Positions 34,575 to 43,895 of a stretch of DNA of 64,000 nt are shown one piece after another. Position 1 is the stretch's first letter. Each line of letters starts with the position of its first letter. The DNA is from Maritalea porphyrae (GTDB lineage Bacteria > Pseudomonadota > Alphaproteobacteria > Rhizobiales > Devosiaceae). Where the stretch lies: contig NZ_BSNI01000002.1 of NCBI RefSeq assembly GCF_030159895.1, positions 2,010,306 to 2,074,305 of the forward strand, given 5' to 3'. The translations under genes and the position numbers were made by a program. The notes beneath the pieces were generated by a model. That model was not told the DNA's origin, ran no database searches, and saw only the letters and a list, made by a program, of their open reading frames with translations.

Positions 34575-35776
34575 TTAGACTTCGCACCAAAGCAATCACC
34601 GCAGCAACCTCTGGGATTATCTGGACTTTCATTGCGGCAACGATAACGGCAATTGCCGTTAGCTTTGCGACGGGCTTACCCTATCGGCCAGAACCACTTT
34701 GGATATTAATCTGGGGTATTTTGGCAGGGTTGGCCGTTACCAGAGGACGTTGGGTCGCCATTGGGACAGCCATTGCTCTCGCTGTGATAGCGCCGCTTGG
34801 TCTTGGCATCGTCAGTGCAGCTGATTCCTCTGCCGTGGTCGCCAATCTTTTTACGCATCTTGTCGCAACGACTATCGCTGTTGGCGGGACATATGCAATA
34901 ACGATCACTGCGCCAAACGGACCACTGACACGTCACGAATTTGAAGATGTGATCATACGACTTTGCACAGCCATCGGCTACGTCTTCTTCACAGCAATTG
35001 TGGTGATCCCATTCTACGTCATGCTTATGACGAGCTTTAAGAACCAGTCAGAACTTGTTCAAAATCCATTAGATTTTTCGCTTGATTTAGGCAAAGGATG
35101 GGATTTGTTCCGGTCCTACTATGAGCTATTTGCCAACTTTGAATTCGGCACATACATGGCAAATTCTCTATTCATTTCGGTAGTGACTGTGTTTATCACC
35201 CTCGCCTTTTCCATCCCCGGTGCTTATGCCGTGGCACGTCTTAGGTTCTCAGGGCGAGCGGCATTTTCGCGCTCCATCTTGTTGATTTACATGGTGCCGA
35301 TGATCGTGCTGGCACTGCCGATTTACATCGCCTTTTCCATCACGGGCCTGCGCAATTCGATTTTGGGTATCGTCCTGATTTATCCGGTAACGACAATTCC
35401 GGTGGCGCTCTACATGTTGCAAGGGTATTTCCGCGGCCTTCCTGGCGAAATTGAAGAAGCGGGTTTGATGGACGGTCTTTCCAGACTTGCAGTGATCTGG
35501 AAGATCACTTTGCCACTATCTCTACCAGCCATAGCCTCGGTTTCGCTTTATGTCTTCATGATCGCCTGGAACGAGTTTTTGCTCGCCTTCATGCTGCTGG
35601 ATGACCCCACAAAATTCACGTTGACGCGTGGCATTGCCAGCCTCAATTCCTCAGAAATTCCCCGACAACATCTCATGGCCGGTGCCGTCATTGCGACGGT
35701 CCCGATCATGGCGTTGTTCTTAGGGTTAGAAAAATTCATGACCAAAGGCCTGACCGCAGGCTCCGTCAAAGGGTAA
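34571..35776 (+). CDS. Sugar ABC transporter permease (MalG-like) with extra N-terminal membrane segments
   Basis: 401 residues, about 120 longer than the usual MalG-type subunit. Residues 1-125 contain about four additional hydrophobic spans before the standard module, which begins near FTAIVVIPFYVMLMTSFKN. The coupling motif EEAGLMDGLSRLAVIWKITLP is intact (core EAGLMDGLSR). It pairs with the preceding MalF-like subunit. The extra spans are unexplained. Confidence 0.9.
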   Translation: MIRLRTKAITAATSGIIWTFIAATITAIAVSFATGLPYRPEPLWILIWGILAGLAVTRGRWVAIGTAIALAVIAPLGLGIVSAADSSAVVANLFTHLVATTIAVGGTYAITITAPNGPLTRHEFEDVIIRLCTAIGYVFFTAIVVIPFYVMLMTSFKNQSELVQNPLDFSLDLGKGWDLFRSYYELFANFEFGTYMANSLFISVVTVFITLAFSIPGAYAVARLRFSGRAAFSRSILLIYMVPMIVLALPIYIAFSITGLRNSILGIVLIYPVTTIPVALYMLQGYFRGLPGEIEEAGLMDGLSRLAVIWKITLPLSLPAIASVSLYVFMIAWNEFLLAFMLLDDPTKFTLTRGIASLNSSEIPRQHLMAGAVIATVPIMALFLGLEKFMTKGLTAGSVKG

Positions 35777-35779
35777 TTT

Positions 35780-37045
35780 ATGACAACGACAATAGACTTG
35801 CACAAACAAGCACGCGACATCCTCAAAATGAATGATCGTGGTGGCTATACCATTCCCACTAAAGGGCTTTATCCCTATCAATGGAATTGGGACAGTGCCT
35901 TTGCAGCGCTTGGTTTTGCACAGTTCAACATCGACCGAGCCTGGCAAGAGTTGGATACACTTTTCACGGCTCAATGGGACGACGGAATGGTGCCGCACAT
36001 CGTATTCCACAAATCAGACCCCGGATACTATCCTGGACCGGATGTTTGGGGCGGAATTGGTCCATTGCCTTCTTCGGGCATAACGCAACCACCAATTGCA
36101 GCAACCATGGCGCGGCTCATTTTTGAAAAAGACAAGACTGCAGGAGAAGCACATATCCGCGCACTGTTCCCAAAGATGCGCGCATGGCATCAATGGTTTA
36201 TGCAATGGCGGCTTGATCAAGGCGCAGTGTGCGTGACCCACCCATGGGAAGCCGGCAGAGACAATACGCCAGAGTGGGATGGACCGATGGAACGGATCGA
36301 TCCTATCGGCGTTGGTGAGTATGAGAGGCGCGACACCAAACATGTTGACGGCTCCATGCGCCCAACCAAGTTTGATTATGATCGCTATATCTGGCTGGTC
36401 CAGATGGGCAAACGGCTAAATTGGGACCAACAGCAACTATTGGAAGAAAATCCTTTCCGTGTCGCGGACCCAACGATGACGTTTACGCTGTTGCGCGCCC
36501 AACGAGACTTGCTCGCGCTCGGTGTGGAACTTGGTCTGGATGTCAACGGGCTCGACGTTGAAATAGCGACACTTGAAAAAGGTGCGGCCTCTCTTTGGAA
36601 CAACAACATCCAAAGCTATGATGCACGGGATACTAAAACCGGCGAATGGGCGAATTGCGTTTCAAATGCCTCGTTCCTTTGCTGGTACGCAGGCATCGAT
36701 TCAGCGGGCCAATCAGAACAATTACAGCGAGTACTGGATAAAGTGCAATTTGGCGTGCCAAGTCACGATCCAGAAAGCCCTAAGTTTGACGGTAGACGCT
36801 ATTGGCGCGGGCCAACTTGGGCGGTGATGAACTTGCTGATCGGGTTGGGGCTTGAAGAGATGAAACATCCCCTTGCATTGCGTTTAAGACAGGCAACACG
36901 CGCACTAATCGAACAGAACGGTTTTGCTGAATATTTCGATCCGCAAGACGGCACACCCGCAGGTGGACAAGCATTTACGTGGACAGCAGCAGTCTGGTTG
37001 AGCTGGGCCGGTGAAAACCAAGGAGGCAACGATGGGATCAATTGA
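35780..37045 (+). CDS. GH63-type glycosidase, probable glucosylglycerate/mannosylglycerate hydrolase
   Basis: 421 residues, no signal peptide, so cytosolic. An (alpha/alpha)6-type glycosidase with WNWDSAF at 35-41, [14 protein letters not shown] at 154-167, RGPTWAVMN at 343-351 and FAEYFDP at 382-388. D161 and E384 are well placed as the general acid and base used by GH63 enzymes such as mycobacterial glucosylglycerate hydrolase and Thermus mannosylglycerate hydrolase. The importer upstream and glycerate 2-kinase downstream support a glycerate glycoside as substrate. Trehalose or glucosylglycerol cannot be fully excluded. Its end overlaps the ATPase gene by 14 bases. Confidence 0.85.
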   Translation: MTTTIDLHKQARDILKMNDRGGYTIPTKGLYPYQWNWDSAFAALGFAQFNIDRAWQELDTLFTAQWDDGMVPHIVFHKSDPGYYPGPDVWGGIGPLPSSGITQPPIAATMARLIFEKDKTAGEAHIRALFPKMRAWHQWFMQWRLDQGAVCVTHPWEAGRDNTPEWDGPMERIDPIGVGEYERRDTKHVDGSMRPTKFDYDRYIWLVQMGKRLNWDQQQLLEENPFRVADPTMTFTLLRAQRDLLALGVELGLDVNGLDVEIATLEKGAASLWNNNIQSYDARDTKTGEWANCVSNASFLCWYAGIDSAGQSEQLQRVLDKVQFGVPSHDPESPKFDGRRYWRGPTWAVMNLLIGLGLEEMKHPLALRLRQATRALIEQNGFAEYFDPQDGTPAGGQAFTWTAAVWLSWAGENQGGNDGIN

Positions 37046-38081
37046 ACTCAAATCCGTTGAAAAATGGTACGGATCGGCACAGGTAATCAAGGGCATCGAC
37101 CTATCCATTAATGAAGGCGAATTTGTTGTCTTTGTAGGGCCTTCAGGTTGCGGAAAATCCACCCTTCTGCGAATGATTGGTGGGCTGGAAGACATCTCAC
37201 GCGGAACATTGGAGATTAACGGTGAGGACGTTACCGCGCACCCACCGGCAAAGCGTGGCCTCGCAATGGTGTTCCAGAGTTACGCCCTATACCCGCACAT
37301 GTCGGTACGCGACAATATGGCGTTTGGACTTAAAACCGCGGGTGCACCAAAAGCAGAAATTGCCGAAAAAGTGGATTATGCGGCTAAGACATTACAGCTT
37401 GAGCCATATCTTGAGCGACGCCCCAAAGACCTTTCAGGCGGACAACGTCAGCGCGTCGCAATCGGGCGCTCTATCGTACGAGATCCCACTGCATTTTTGT
37501 TTGACGAACCATTGTCAAATCTCGATGCGGCGCTGCGGGTTGAAATGCGGCATGAAATTGCAAAGCTTCACCAATCGCTCAAATCCACAATGATTTATGT
37601 GACCCACGACCAAGTCGAAGCCATGACTCTCGCAGACCGCATTGTGGTTCTTGAATTTGGCAAAATCGCACAGGTCGGTACGCCACGTGAGCTATATGAA
37701 CGGCCGCAAAACACGTTCGTTGCGCAATTCATTGGAAGCCCAAAGATGAATTTGATGGATTGCTCGACAAAGGGCGGCACCTATAACTTACTGCAAGCGC
37801 GTGGTGGTAAATATCCATTTGAGCAACCTGCAACGCAACTGGGTGTACGCCCTGAGCATATTGAACTCAGCGCAAAAGGTAGCGGTCAATGCGATGGCAA
37901 GGTGGATTTGATCGAATATCTGGGGTCAGACAGTTTCGTAATTGTGGATTGTGGCCCATTGGGCAAAATCAACGTGCGGTGCGTTGGCGGTACAGCCTGC
38001 CAGATTGGCGATGAAGTGGGCTTGAGCTTTGATGCGGAAAAGATAAGCTATTTTGATAAGGACGGCTTACGGGTTTCGTAA
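37032..38081 (+). CDS. Sugar ABC transporter ATPase (MalK/UgpC-like)
   Basis: 349 residues from the ATG at 37032, which has an AAGGAGG site at 37019-37025; a GTG at 37011 is an unlikely start. Walker [11 protein letters not shown], signature [14 protein letters not shown], Walker [13 protein letters not shown] and switch His in VTHDQVEA are all present, followed by a C-terminal TOBE regulatory domain (about 240-349). It energises the two permeases encoded upstream. Placing it after the glycosidase rather than beside the permeases is slightly unusual. Confidence 0.94.
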   Translation: MGSIELKSVEKWYGSAQVIKGIDLSINEGEFVVFVGPSGCGKSTLLRMIGGLEDISRGTLEINGEDVTAHPPAKRGLAMVFQSYALYPHMSVRDNMAFGLKTAGAPKAEIAEKVDYAAKTLQLEPYLERRPKDLSGGQRQRVAIGRSIVRDPTAFLFDEPLSNLDAALRVEMRHEIAKLHQSLKSTMIYVTHDQVEAMTLADRIVVLEFGKIAQVGTPRELYERPQNTFVAQFIGSPKMNLMDCSTKGGTYNLLQARGGKYPFEQPATQLGVRPEHIELSAKGSGQCDGKVDLIEYLGSDSFVIVDCGPLGKINVRCVGGTACQIGDEVGLSFDAEKISYFDKDGLRVS

Positions 38082-38121
38082 GCTCAGTTCTCATAGCAAA
38101 AAGCATCTGGGCAAACCACAC

Positions 38122-39369
38122 GTGTCATTATCACCCAAAGAGTTACTTCGCGCGCTTTTCGATGAAGCCGTTATTGTTGCAGATCCAATCAGTTGCTTGG
38201 AAAAGCATCTGCCCCCGCCCCCAGCTGGTCGCCTCATTGTTATCGGCGCAGGTAAGGCCAGTGCCCGCATGGCTGAAGCAGTTGAACGCCACTATAAATG
38301 CGACATTGAAGGATTGGTAATCACGCGATATGGCTACGCACGGCCAACCAAGCACATCGAAATTGTCGAAGCCGCGCATCCTGTGCCTGATCAGGCAGGT
38401 GTAGATGCCACGCGCCGCATGTTGGCTCTTGTTGGCGACTTGAAGCAGGACGACCTCGTGCTTGCTCCTATTTCTGGCGGAGGCTCTGCACTATTGTGCG
38501 CGCCGCTTGATGGAATCTCTTTAGACGACAAACAACAGATCAACCAAAACCTACTTGCAAGCGGTGCGCCGATTTCTGAGATGAATGTCGTTCGCCGGCA
38601 TTTCTCTGCAGTAAAAGGTGGCAAACTGGCGATAGCTTGTGCCCCTGCTCGGGTTTGTGGACTTGTCATTTCCGATGTCGCTGGCGACGATTTGAACATC
38701 ATTGCGTCGGGCCCCACAGTTCCCTCGCAAATCGAAGACGTATCGATCATACCAATATTAGAGAAATGGAACATCAACATCGATCCTCACATTCTGCGGA
38801 TTGCCGAGCGTCACAATTCGCCTGAAGTTCCGCAGAACGAAGTCACGAACAGAATTGTTGCCGCTCCTTCGCAGTCACTCGAAGCTGCTAAAGCCTTGGC
38901 GCAAAGCCATGGTTGTGACGTCAAAATTCTGGGCGACGCCATTGAAGGCGAAGCGCGCACATTGGGCGCGGAACATGCGCGCCTAGCGATGGATATCGCA
39001 AAAACGAGGACAAAGACCGACAAACCCTTGCTGCTGCTATCAGGTGGAGAATGCACTGTCACAAGAACGGGCGACGGCATTGGCGGACCCAACGCAGAAT
39101 ATGCCCTTTCCGCTATGATTGCATTCAATGGCGCACCAAACATCCATCTGCTTGCTGCTGATACTGATGGCGTAGATGGAGCTGCCGAAGTAGCTGGTGC
39201 ATTTGTATCCCCGCAAAGCGGAAGGTGTGCAACAGAATTGGGTTTGGATGCCCAATCCCATCTGGAAAGAAACGATGCGCACACCTTCTTTGAAAAGCTG
39301 GGAGAACAACTGGTGACAGGGCCAACACTGACAAACGTGAATGATTTTCGCGCCATTTTGATTGGCTAG
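38122..39369 (+). CDS. Glycerate 2-kinase (MOFRL family)
   Basis: 415 residues from the GTG at 38122 (VSLSPKELLRALFDEAV); the frame is open back to a TTG at 38053 inside the ATPase gene, and no start has a strong ribosome-binding site. Type II glycerate kinase: VIGAGKASARMAEAVE, APISGGGSALLCAP, the N-terminal half followed by the MOFRL domain with LLLSGGECTVT and DTDGVDGAAEVAGAF. It makes 2-phosphoglycerate from D-glycerate. As the last operon gene it channels the glycerate released by the GH63-type enzyme to glycolysis. Confidence 0.9.
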   Translation: MSLSPKELLRALFDEAVIVADPISCLEKHLPPPPAGRLIVIGAGKASARMAEAVERHYKCDIEGLVITRYGYARPTKHIEIVEAAHPVPDQAGVDATRRMLALVGDLKQDDLVLAPISGGGSALLCAPLDGISLDDKQQINQNLLASGAPISEMNVVRRHFSAVKGGKLAIACAPARVCGLVISDVAGDDLNIIASGPTVPSQIEDVSIIPILEKWNINIDPHILRIAERHNSPEVPQNEVTNRIVAAPSQSLEAAKALAQSHGCDVKILGDAIEGEARTLGAEHARLAMDIAKTRTKTDKPLLLLSGGECTVTRTGDGIGGPNAEYALSAMIAFNGAPNIHLLAADTDGVDGAAEVAGAFVSPQSGRCATELGLDAQSHLERNDAHTFFEKLGEQLVTGPTLTNVNDFRAILIG

Positions 39370-39460
39370 CCCCAATTCAAAGCTTAACGATTCAGCTGAT
39401 TGAATCTAAGGTGCCAACAACAGCAATTCTGTCAGCATATTCCAAAAGCAAGTCCATCAG

Positions 39461-39856
39461 ATGAATTCAGTAGATCAAAAAATTGCTCAATATGATCAAC
39501 AAAGCAAAATGTTGATCCAATCAGTGCGCGAAATGGTTCACAAGGTAGCAGCAAGCACTCAAGGATGCGGGCAAATTGTTGAAGCCCTAAAATGGGGTCA
39601 AATTAGTTTTTTGACTGAAAAACCAAAATCCGGCACTACCCTACGCATCGACAAAAATGCCACCGGCACTTTGTCTCTATATGTGAATTGCAATTCAAAC
39701 ATGATCGCTGAAGCAAGCGCACACTATCCGAATATGTTCACATATGTTGGCGCACGTGAAATTGTGCTGCCTAATGACTTGTCAGCGGTTTCCGAGCCTC
39801 TAGAACACATTATTGCAATGGCACTGACCTATCACAAAAACAAGAGAACCAAATAA
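39461..39856 (+). CDS. DUF1801 family protein
   Basis: 131 residues with the DUF1801/YdhG pattern: an N-terminal helix ending in VREMVHKVAA, EALKWGQISFLTEKPKSGTTLRI, and a C-terminal helix. Proteins of this fold are small and cytosolic; some are linked to iron or stress but the biochemical role is unknown. The region before it (39370-39460) holds only a weak hairpin (GATTCA/TGAATC). The stop codon shares one base with the mazG start. Confidence 0.85.
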   Translation: MNSVDQKIAQYDQQSKMLIQSVREMVHKVAASTQGCGQIVEALKWGQISFLTEKPKSGTTLRIDKNATGTLSLYVNCNSNMIAEASAHYPNMFTYVGAREIVLPNDLSAVSEPLEHIIAMALTYHKNKRTK

Positions 39857-40671
39857 TGAAACCAAGTCGCGACATCGCCACATTGATTGAGATTATGCGC
39901 CGTTTGCGCGATCCAAATGGCGGTTGTCCTTGGGATCTAGAACAAGACTTCAATTCAATAAAGCCGCATACAATTGAAGAAGCATATGAAGTAGCTGATG
40001 CAATTGAGCGAAATGACTTTACTGATCTAAAGGCCGAACTTGGCGACCTGCTGTTCCAACCCATTTACTACGCGCAGATGGCTGATGAGATCGATGAATT
40101 CGATTTCGGCGACATCGTTTATGGCATTTGCGAAAAGCTCATCCGGCGGCACCCCCACGTTTTCGAAGAATTGAACCTAGATAATGCGCAAGGCGTCAAC
40201 GCCAACTGGGAAAACATTAAAGCCGCTGAACGGGCAGCAAAGTCCAAAGGTACAAGCGGCAAGGCCCCATCGGTGCTCGATGATGTGCCGCGCGCATTGC
40301 CAGCGCTGACACGCGCCAACAAACTGGCAAAACGTGCAGCGCGCGTTGGATTTGACTGGCCCGATGCACAAGGCGCCCTCGATAAGGTGGTTGAAGAAAC
40401 TAAAGAAGTTGCAGATGAAATCCGATCAGGAGATCAAGCTAAAATCGAGGAAGAAATTGGCGATCTTTTGTTCGCGATGACCTCGCTCGCCCGAAAACTC
40501 AACGTCGATCCAGAAGAGGCATTGTCAAATGCCAACCAGAAATTCATCCGCCGCTTTCAACATGTTGAAAAGCGTTGCCGCGATGAAAACATCCAAATTG
40601 AAGATGCGGGCTTAGAGAAACTAGAGGGTTTTTGGACCGAAATTCGCAAGACCGATAAGATTGAAAACTAA
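39856..40671 (+). CDS. mazG: Nucleoside triphosphate pyrophosphohydrolase MazG
   Basis: 271 residues with two tandem MazG domains: CPWDLEQDFNSIKPHTIEEAYEV (core CPWDLEQ) and ELGDLLFQPIYYAQMA in the first, EEIGDLLFAMTSLARKL in the second, with the acidic metal-binding clusters intact in both. It hydrolyses (d)NTPs to monophosphate and pyrophosphate, cleaning the nucleotide pool. It converges on hflX and the two stop codons overlap (CTAA at 40668-40671), so no terminator separates them. Confidence 0.95.
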   Translation: MKPSRDIATLIEIMRRLRDPNGGCPWDLEQDFNSIKPHTIEEAYEVADAIERNDFTDLKAELGDLLFQPIYYAQMADEIDEFDFGDIVYGICEKLIRRHPHVFEELNLDNAQGVNANWENIKAAERAAKSKGTSGKAPSVLDDVPRALPALTRANKLAKRAARVGFDWPDAQGALDKVVEETKEVADEIRSGDQAKIEEEIGDLLFAMTSLARKLNVDPEEALSNANQKFIRRFQHVEKRCRDENIQIEDAGLEKLEGFWTEIRKTDKIEN

Positions 40672-41969
40672 GCAGTGCCTTTGGGCTCAACAATAAATTT
40701 GTCGAACTTCTCCAAGAATGGCGACATCTTGTTCTTCAACACGCGCACTTCATATTGAATTGCTTCGTTGTCTTCGCTTGGCGTTGCACTAATGACCTCA
40801 CCATGCTCGTAAAGCCAATGGGCAGTATGCGCAGCACTATGCGGCAGCAACACAGTTTGAAAACGCGCTGTTTTTCCTAGCTCGATTTCAATGGTCGCTA
40901 ACAATTCATCAATTCCCTCACCCGTATGAGCGGAGATTTCAACGACCGGAATGGTCTTGCTTTTGTGGCGACGACGAACTTCCAGTTCTTCTTCTGAAAG
41001 CATGTCGACTTTGTTCCATACCTCGATAAACGGCACTTTTTCCGGCGTTACGTCCAAATCAGCCAGAACGTCATTAACGTCCTGCGATTGAGCCATATAG
41101 TCATCGTTAGCGATATCGCGCACATGCAAAACAATATGCGCCTCTGTCACTTCTTCAAGCGTTCCACGGAAAGCAGCAATCAAATCCGTTGGCAAATCGG
41201 CGATAAATCCAACGGTGTCGGAAAACACTACTTCGCGTTTATGTGGCAGGATTGCGCGACGCACAGTCGTATCTAGCGTTGCAAACAACTGATCTTCAGC
41301 TTTGATGTCTGAACCGGTTAGGACGTTGAACAATGTTGACTTGCCAGCGTTCGTATATCCGGCAAGCGCAATAATTGGAAACGGGATCGACTGACGCGAC
41401 TTGCGTTGTTCAAAGCGTGTGCGTTGTACCTTGCCCAATCGCTTGGTCAGCAAATTGATCCGTTCTTGCAGCAAGCGTCTATCAGATTCGATCTGTGTTT
41501 CACCTGGACCGCCGACAAATCCAAGTCCACCACGCTGACGCTCCAAGTGGGTCCAAGATCGCACAAGACGCCCTTTCTGGTAATTCAAGTGCGCAAGTTC
41601 GACCTGAAGCACACCTTCACGTGTTGCAGCACGATCACCAAAAATCTCCAAAATCAATGCCGTGCGGTCCAAAACCTTTGCACCAAGCCTTGTTTCAAGA
41701 TTTCGTTGCTGAATTGGGGAAAGCTGCACATCAATTAAGACCAGTGCAACACTCTCCTCTTCGACAAATTTTTGCAACGTATCAACGTGGCCGCCGCCTA
41801 GAAAAGTAGCGGGTTTAACCTCGCGCACATTGACGACTTGCGAGTCAATAATTTCAAGATTGATAGCGCTGGCGAGGCTTTTAAACTCCTCAAGCCGCGC
41901 TTCAATGGTGCGACGAGATGGTTGCCGAGCAACATCTGGACATACCAATAGTGTACGTGTGGCAGCCAC
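40668..41969 (-). CDS. hflX: Ribosome-associated GTPase HflX
   Basis: 433 residues from a GTG at 41969; the frame stays open for about 30 more codons and the true start is uncertain. The N-terminal HflX domain (ATFLGGGHVDTLQ) and GGPGETQIESDRRLL helical linker precede the G domain: G1 GYTNAGKSTLFN, G3 DTVGFIADLP and G4 NKVDM. HflX splits stalled 70S ribosomes during stress. Located just downstream of hfq, as in many proteobacteria. Confidence 0.94.
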   Translation of the reverse strand: MAATRTLLVCPDVARQPSRRTIEARLEEFKSLASAINLEIIDSQVVNVREVKPATFLGGGHVDTLQKFVEEESVALVLIDVQLSPIQQRNLETRLGAKVLDRTALILEIFGDRAATREGVLQVELAHLNYQKGRLVRSWTHLERQRGGLGFVGGPGETQIESDRRLLQERINLLTKRLGKVQRTRFEQRKSRQSIPFPIIALAGYTNAGKSTLFNVLTGSDIKAEDQLFATLDTTVRRAILPHKREVVFSDTVGFIADLPTDLIAAFRGTLEEVTEAHIVLHVRDIANDDYMAQSQDVNDVLADLDVTPEKVPFIEVWNKVDMLSEEELEVRRRHKSKTIPVVEISAHTGEGIDELLATIEIELGKTARFQTVLLPHSAAHTAHWLYEHGEVISATPSEDNEAIQYEVRVLKNKMSPFLEKFDKFIVEPKGTA

Positions 41970-42052
41970 ACGTCGATCATGGTAAGCGGCACTTCCTTTA
42001 CGGAACTCTACGCCTACCTGTTCAGGATTTTCATTGTTTCTGGACAGACTAG

Positions 42053-42301
42053 TTAGCCTTTATTGTCAGTCTCTGGATCAAACAATTGAATTGGCGCGCC
42101 AGGCATGATGGTCGAAATCGCGTGTTTATAGACCAACTGCGATTGGGACTCGCGGCGTAGCAACAAGCAAAAGTTGTCGAACCACGTAATAACGCCTTGC
42201 AGCTTAACGCCATTGACCAAGAAAATGGTCACTGGGATCTTGTTTTTCCGGACATTGTTGAGGAATGAATCTTGCAAGTTCTGACTTTTTTCGTTGGGCA
42301 T
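42053..42301 (-). CDS. hfq: RNA chaperone Hfq
   Basis: 82 residues from the ATG at 42301 ([10 protein letters not shown]); the frame extends upstream but those residues are not Hfq-like. Sm1 motif ([21 protein letters not shown], part: [13 protein letters not shown]) and the Sm2 motif [11 protein letters not shown] are complete. It forms the hexameric ring that pairs small RNAs with mRNAs. The C-terminal tail is short, as usual in alphaproteobacteria. It lies between trkH and hflX. Confidence 0.97.
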   Translation of the reverse strand: MPNEKSQNLQDSFLNNVRKNKIPVTIFLVNGVKLQGVITWFDNFCLLLRRESQSQLVYKHAISTIMPGAPIQLFDPETDNKG

Positions 42302-42468
42302 TCTGGGGGCCTCTTTTTTTAAAGGTAACACGAGCGGCAACATTCGCCCTTGTGACCAAGATTATATCCTAAAACTCGTTCCAACAACTAGGCTTGAACA
42401 AAGAGTTAATAAAAACACCGCACTAAATGGGTACGCAATGCCACATGAACTGTCAATCAGTTTAAGAA

Positions 42469-43887
42469 TTATCGTTGCCGAATATCGCTAATTGCAGCCA
42501 AAATCACCAAGATTTCCAGTCGACCGGCCAAAGCAAGCGCCGCAATCCACAGGCCAACCAGATTACCATTTTCAGCACGGACCGCGGCCCCATCGACCAA
42601 GTTTGCCACTGAACTTAAGCTTCCAACTGCCGAAGAAAACGCAGATTCAAAGTCCATTCCAAGTGCGGCAAATCCCAAAAAGCCAACACAGAGTGTCAAA
42701 ATGAAGAGAAAGAAGTAGCTCCAAATGGCTTTAGTTGCGCCGGAGCGACCGAAACGCTCGTCCATTCTTCCCGCCAAAATGGCGTTTGGAAAAACCAACT
42801 GGCGTGCTTCAGCAATTGAATTAAACAACATCACCCCGAGCCGATAGAGTTTGATCCCGCCACTCGTTGAAAATGTCGTTGCGCCGCCCATTGCCAACAT
42901 GAACCCAAGCAATATTGGAATGCTTGAAGCATGGGATGAATGGTGGGTAATGCCTGTGGTCGTCATAATCGCTGTTACGTCAAATATGTGACGTAGCAAC
43001 TCAAATGGCTGGTCACGCAAAATGCCGTTGACCAATGAAATCAGTCCGCCGAACGTCAGCATGATCACTATGGCACCGAGACTTTCGCGATGTTCACGCC
43101 AAAGCAGTTCAAACCGACGGGCCAAAATCATTCGGTGCCATATGATGCTCGTACCACCAGCCATCATGAAGAAAATCAGCGTAATCTCCGCGCCACGATT
43201 ATTGAATACTGTGCCACCCGATTGGGTGGGCAGGAAACCGTTGGTTGACAGTGCAGCGGTTGAAGCCAATGCAGCGTCCAACGGCCTCACGCCCTGCACG
43301 AGCAGAAGCAGAAGGCAGATGAAGGTGAGCGCAAAATACGGCAGAGCAATTTCGGCGAGTGTACGCAGCAATTGCGGGCCACCAGTGCCCGTTCCATGTA
43401 AAAGAAAGCGCAAATCGCGGTTTGGCAGCCCACCTACCCTGTATGGGCTCAATACATATACGATAAGGGCCAATGTCATTAGCCCACCAAACCATGCGGT
43501 AATCGCTCTATATGCTTTCATTGGCGTCGAAATTGCTTCCGGTGCCAACATAGTCGTGCCTAGCGCTGTCGCGGCGGAACTAGCTTCATAAAGTGCGGCC
43601 GCAAACGTCATATTTTCAAGCACGACAAATGGTAAGGTTGCCGCAAAAACCAGCGTTATCCAGCAACAGCAGGCAAGCACAAACATACCGCCACGCGTCA
43701 GCCGTTTGGCCTGGCGGTTAAACGCCAAAACAACCACCATAGACAGAAACAAATAGGCAATCATGATAAGACCGAAGCCTTCAATCTGCGCTATGTTTTG
43801 CCCCATAATTGCAACCGCGAATGGCGCAGATAAGCAAAACGCAAATCCAAACAAAACCATACTGCAAATTGAAAAAATGGCTGACAT
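42469..43887 (-). CDS. trkH: Trk-type potassium uptake membrane protein
   Basis: 472 residues with many membrane spans arranged as four M1-P-M2 units. The selectivity-loop regions appear as SAATALGTTML, AALSTNGFLP, TATTGITHHS-like and SAVGSLSSV. TrkH forms the K+ channel-like pore that is gated by the cytosolic TrkA ring. The trkA gene ends 9 bases upstream, so the two are co-transcribed and follow ntrYX as in other alphaproteobacteria. Confidence 0.92.
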   Translation of the reverse strand: MSAIFSICSMVLFGFAFCLSAPFAVAIMGQNIAQIEGFGLIMIAYLFLSMVVVLAFNRQAKRLTRGGMFVLACCCWITLVFAATLPFVVLENMTFAAALYEASSAATALGTTMLAPEAISTPMKAYRAITAWFGGLMTLALIVYVLSPYRVGGLPNRDLRFLLHGTGTGGPQLLRTLAEIALPYFALTFICLLLLLVQGVRPLDAALASTAALSTNGFLPTQSGGTVFNNRGAEITLIFFMMAGGTSIIWHRMILARRFELLWREHRESLGAIVIMLTFGGLISLVNGILRDQPFELLRHIFDVTAIMTTTGITHHSSHASSIPILLGFMLAMGGATTFSTSGGIKLYRLGVMLFNSIAEARQLVFPNAILAGRMDERFGRSGATKAIWSYFFLFILTLCVGFLGFAALGMDFESAFSSAVGSLSSVANLVDGAAVRAENGNLVGLWIAALALAGRLEILVILAAISDIRQR

Positions 43888-43895
43888 CTATGACC

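Noticed and set aside
35780-37045. Calling the GH63-type enzyme a trehalase
   Set aside because: GH37 trehalase signatures are absent and the linked glycerate 2-kinase would be unexplained.
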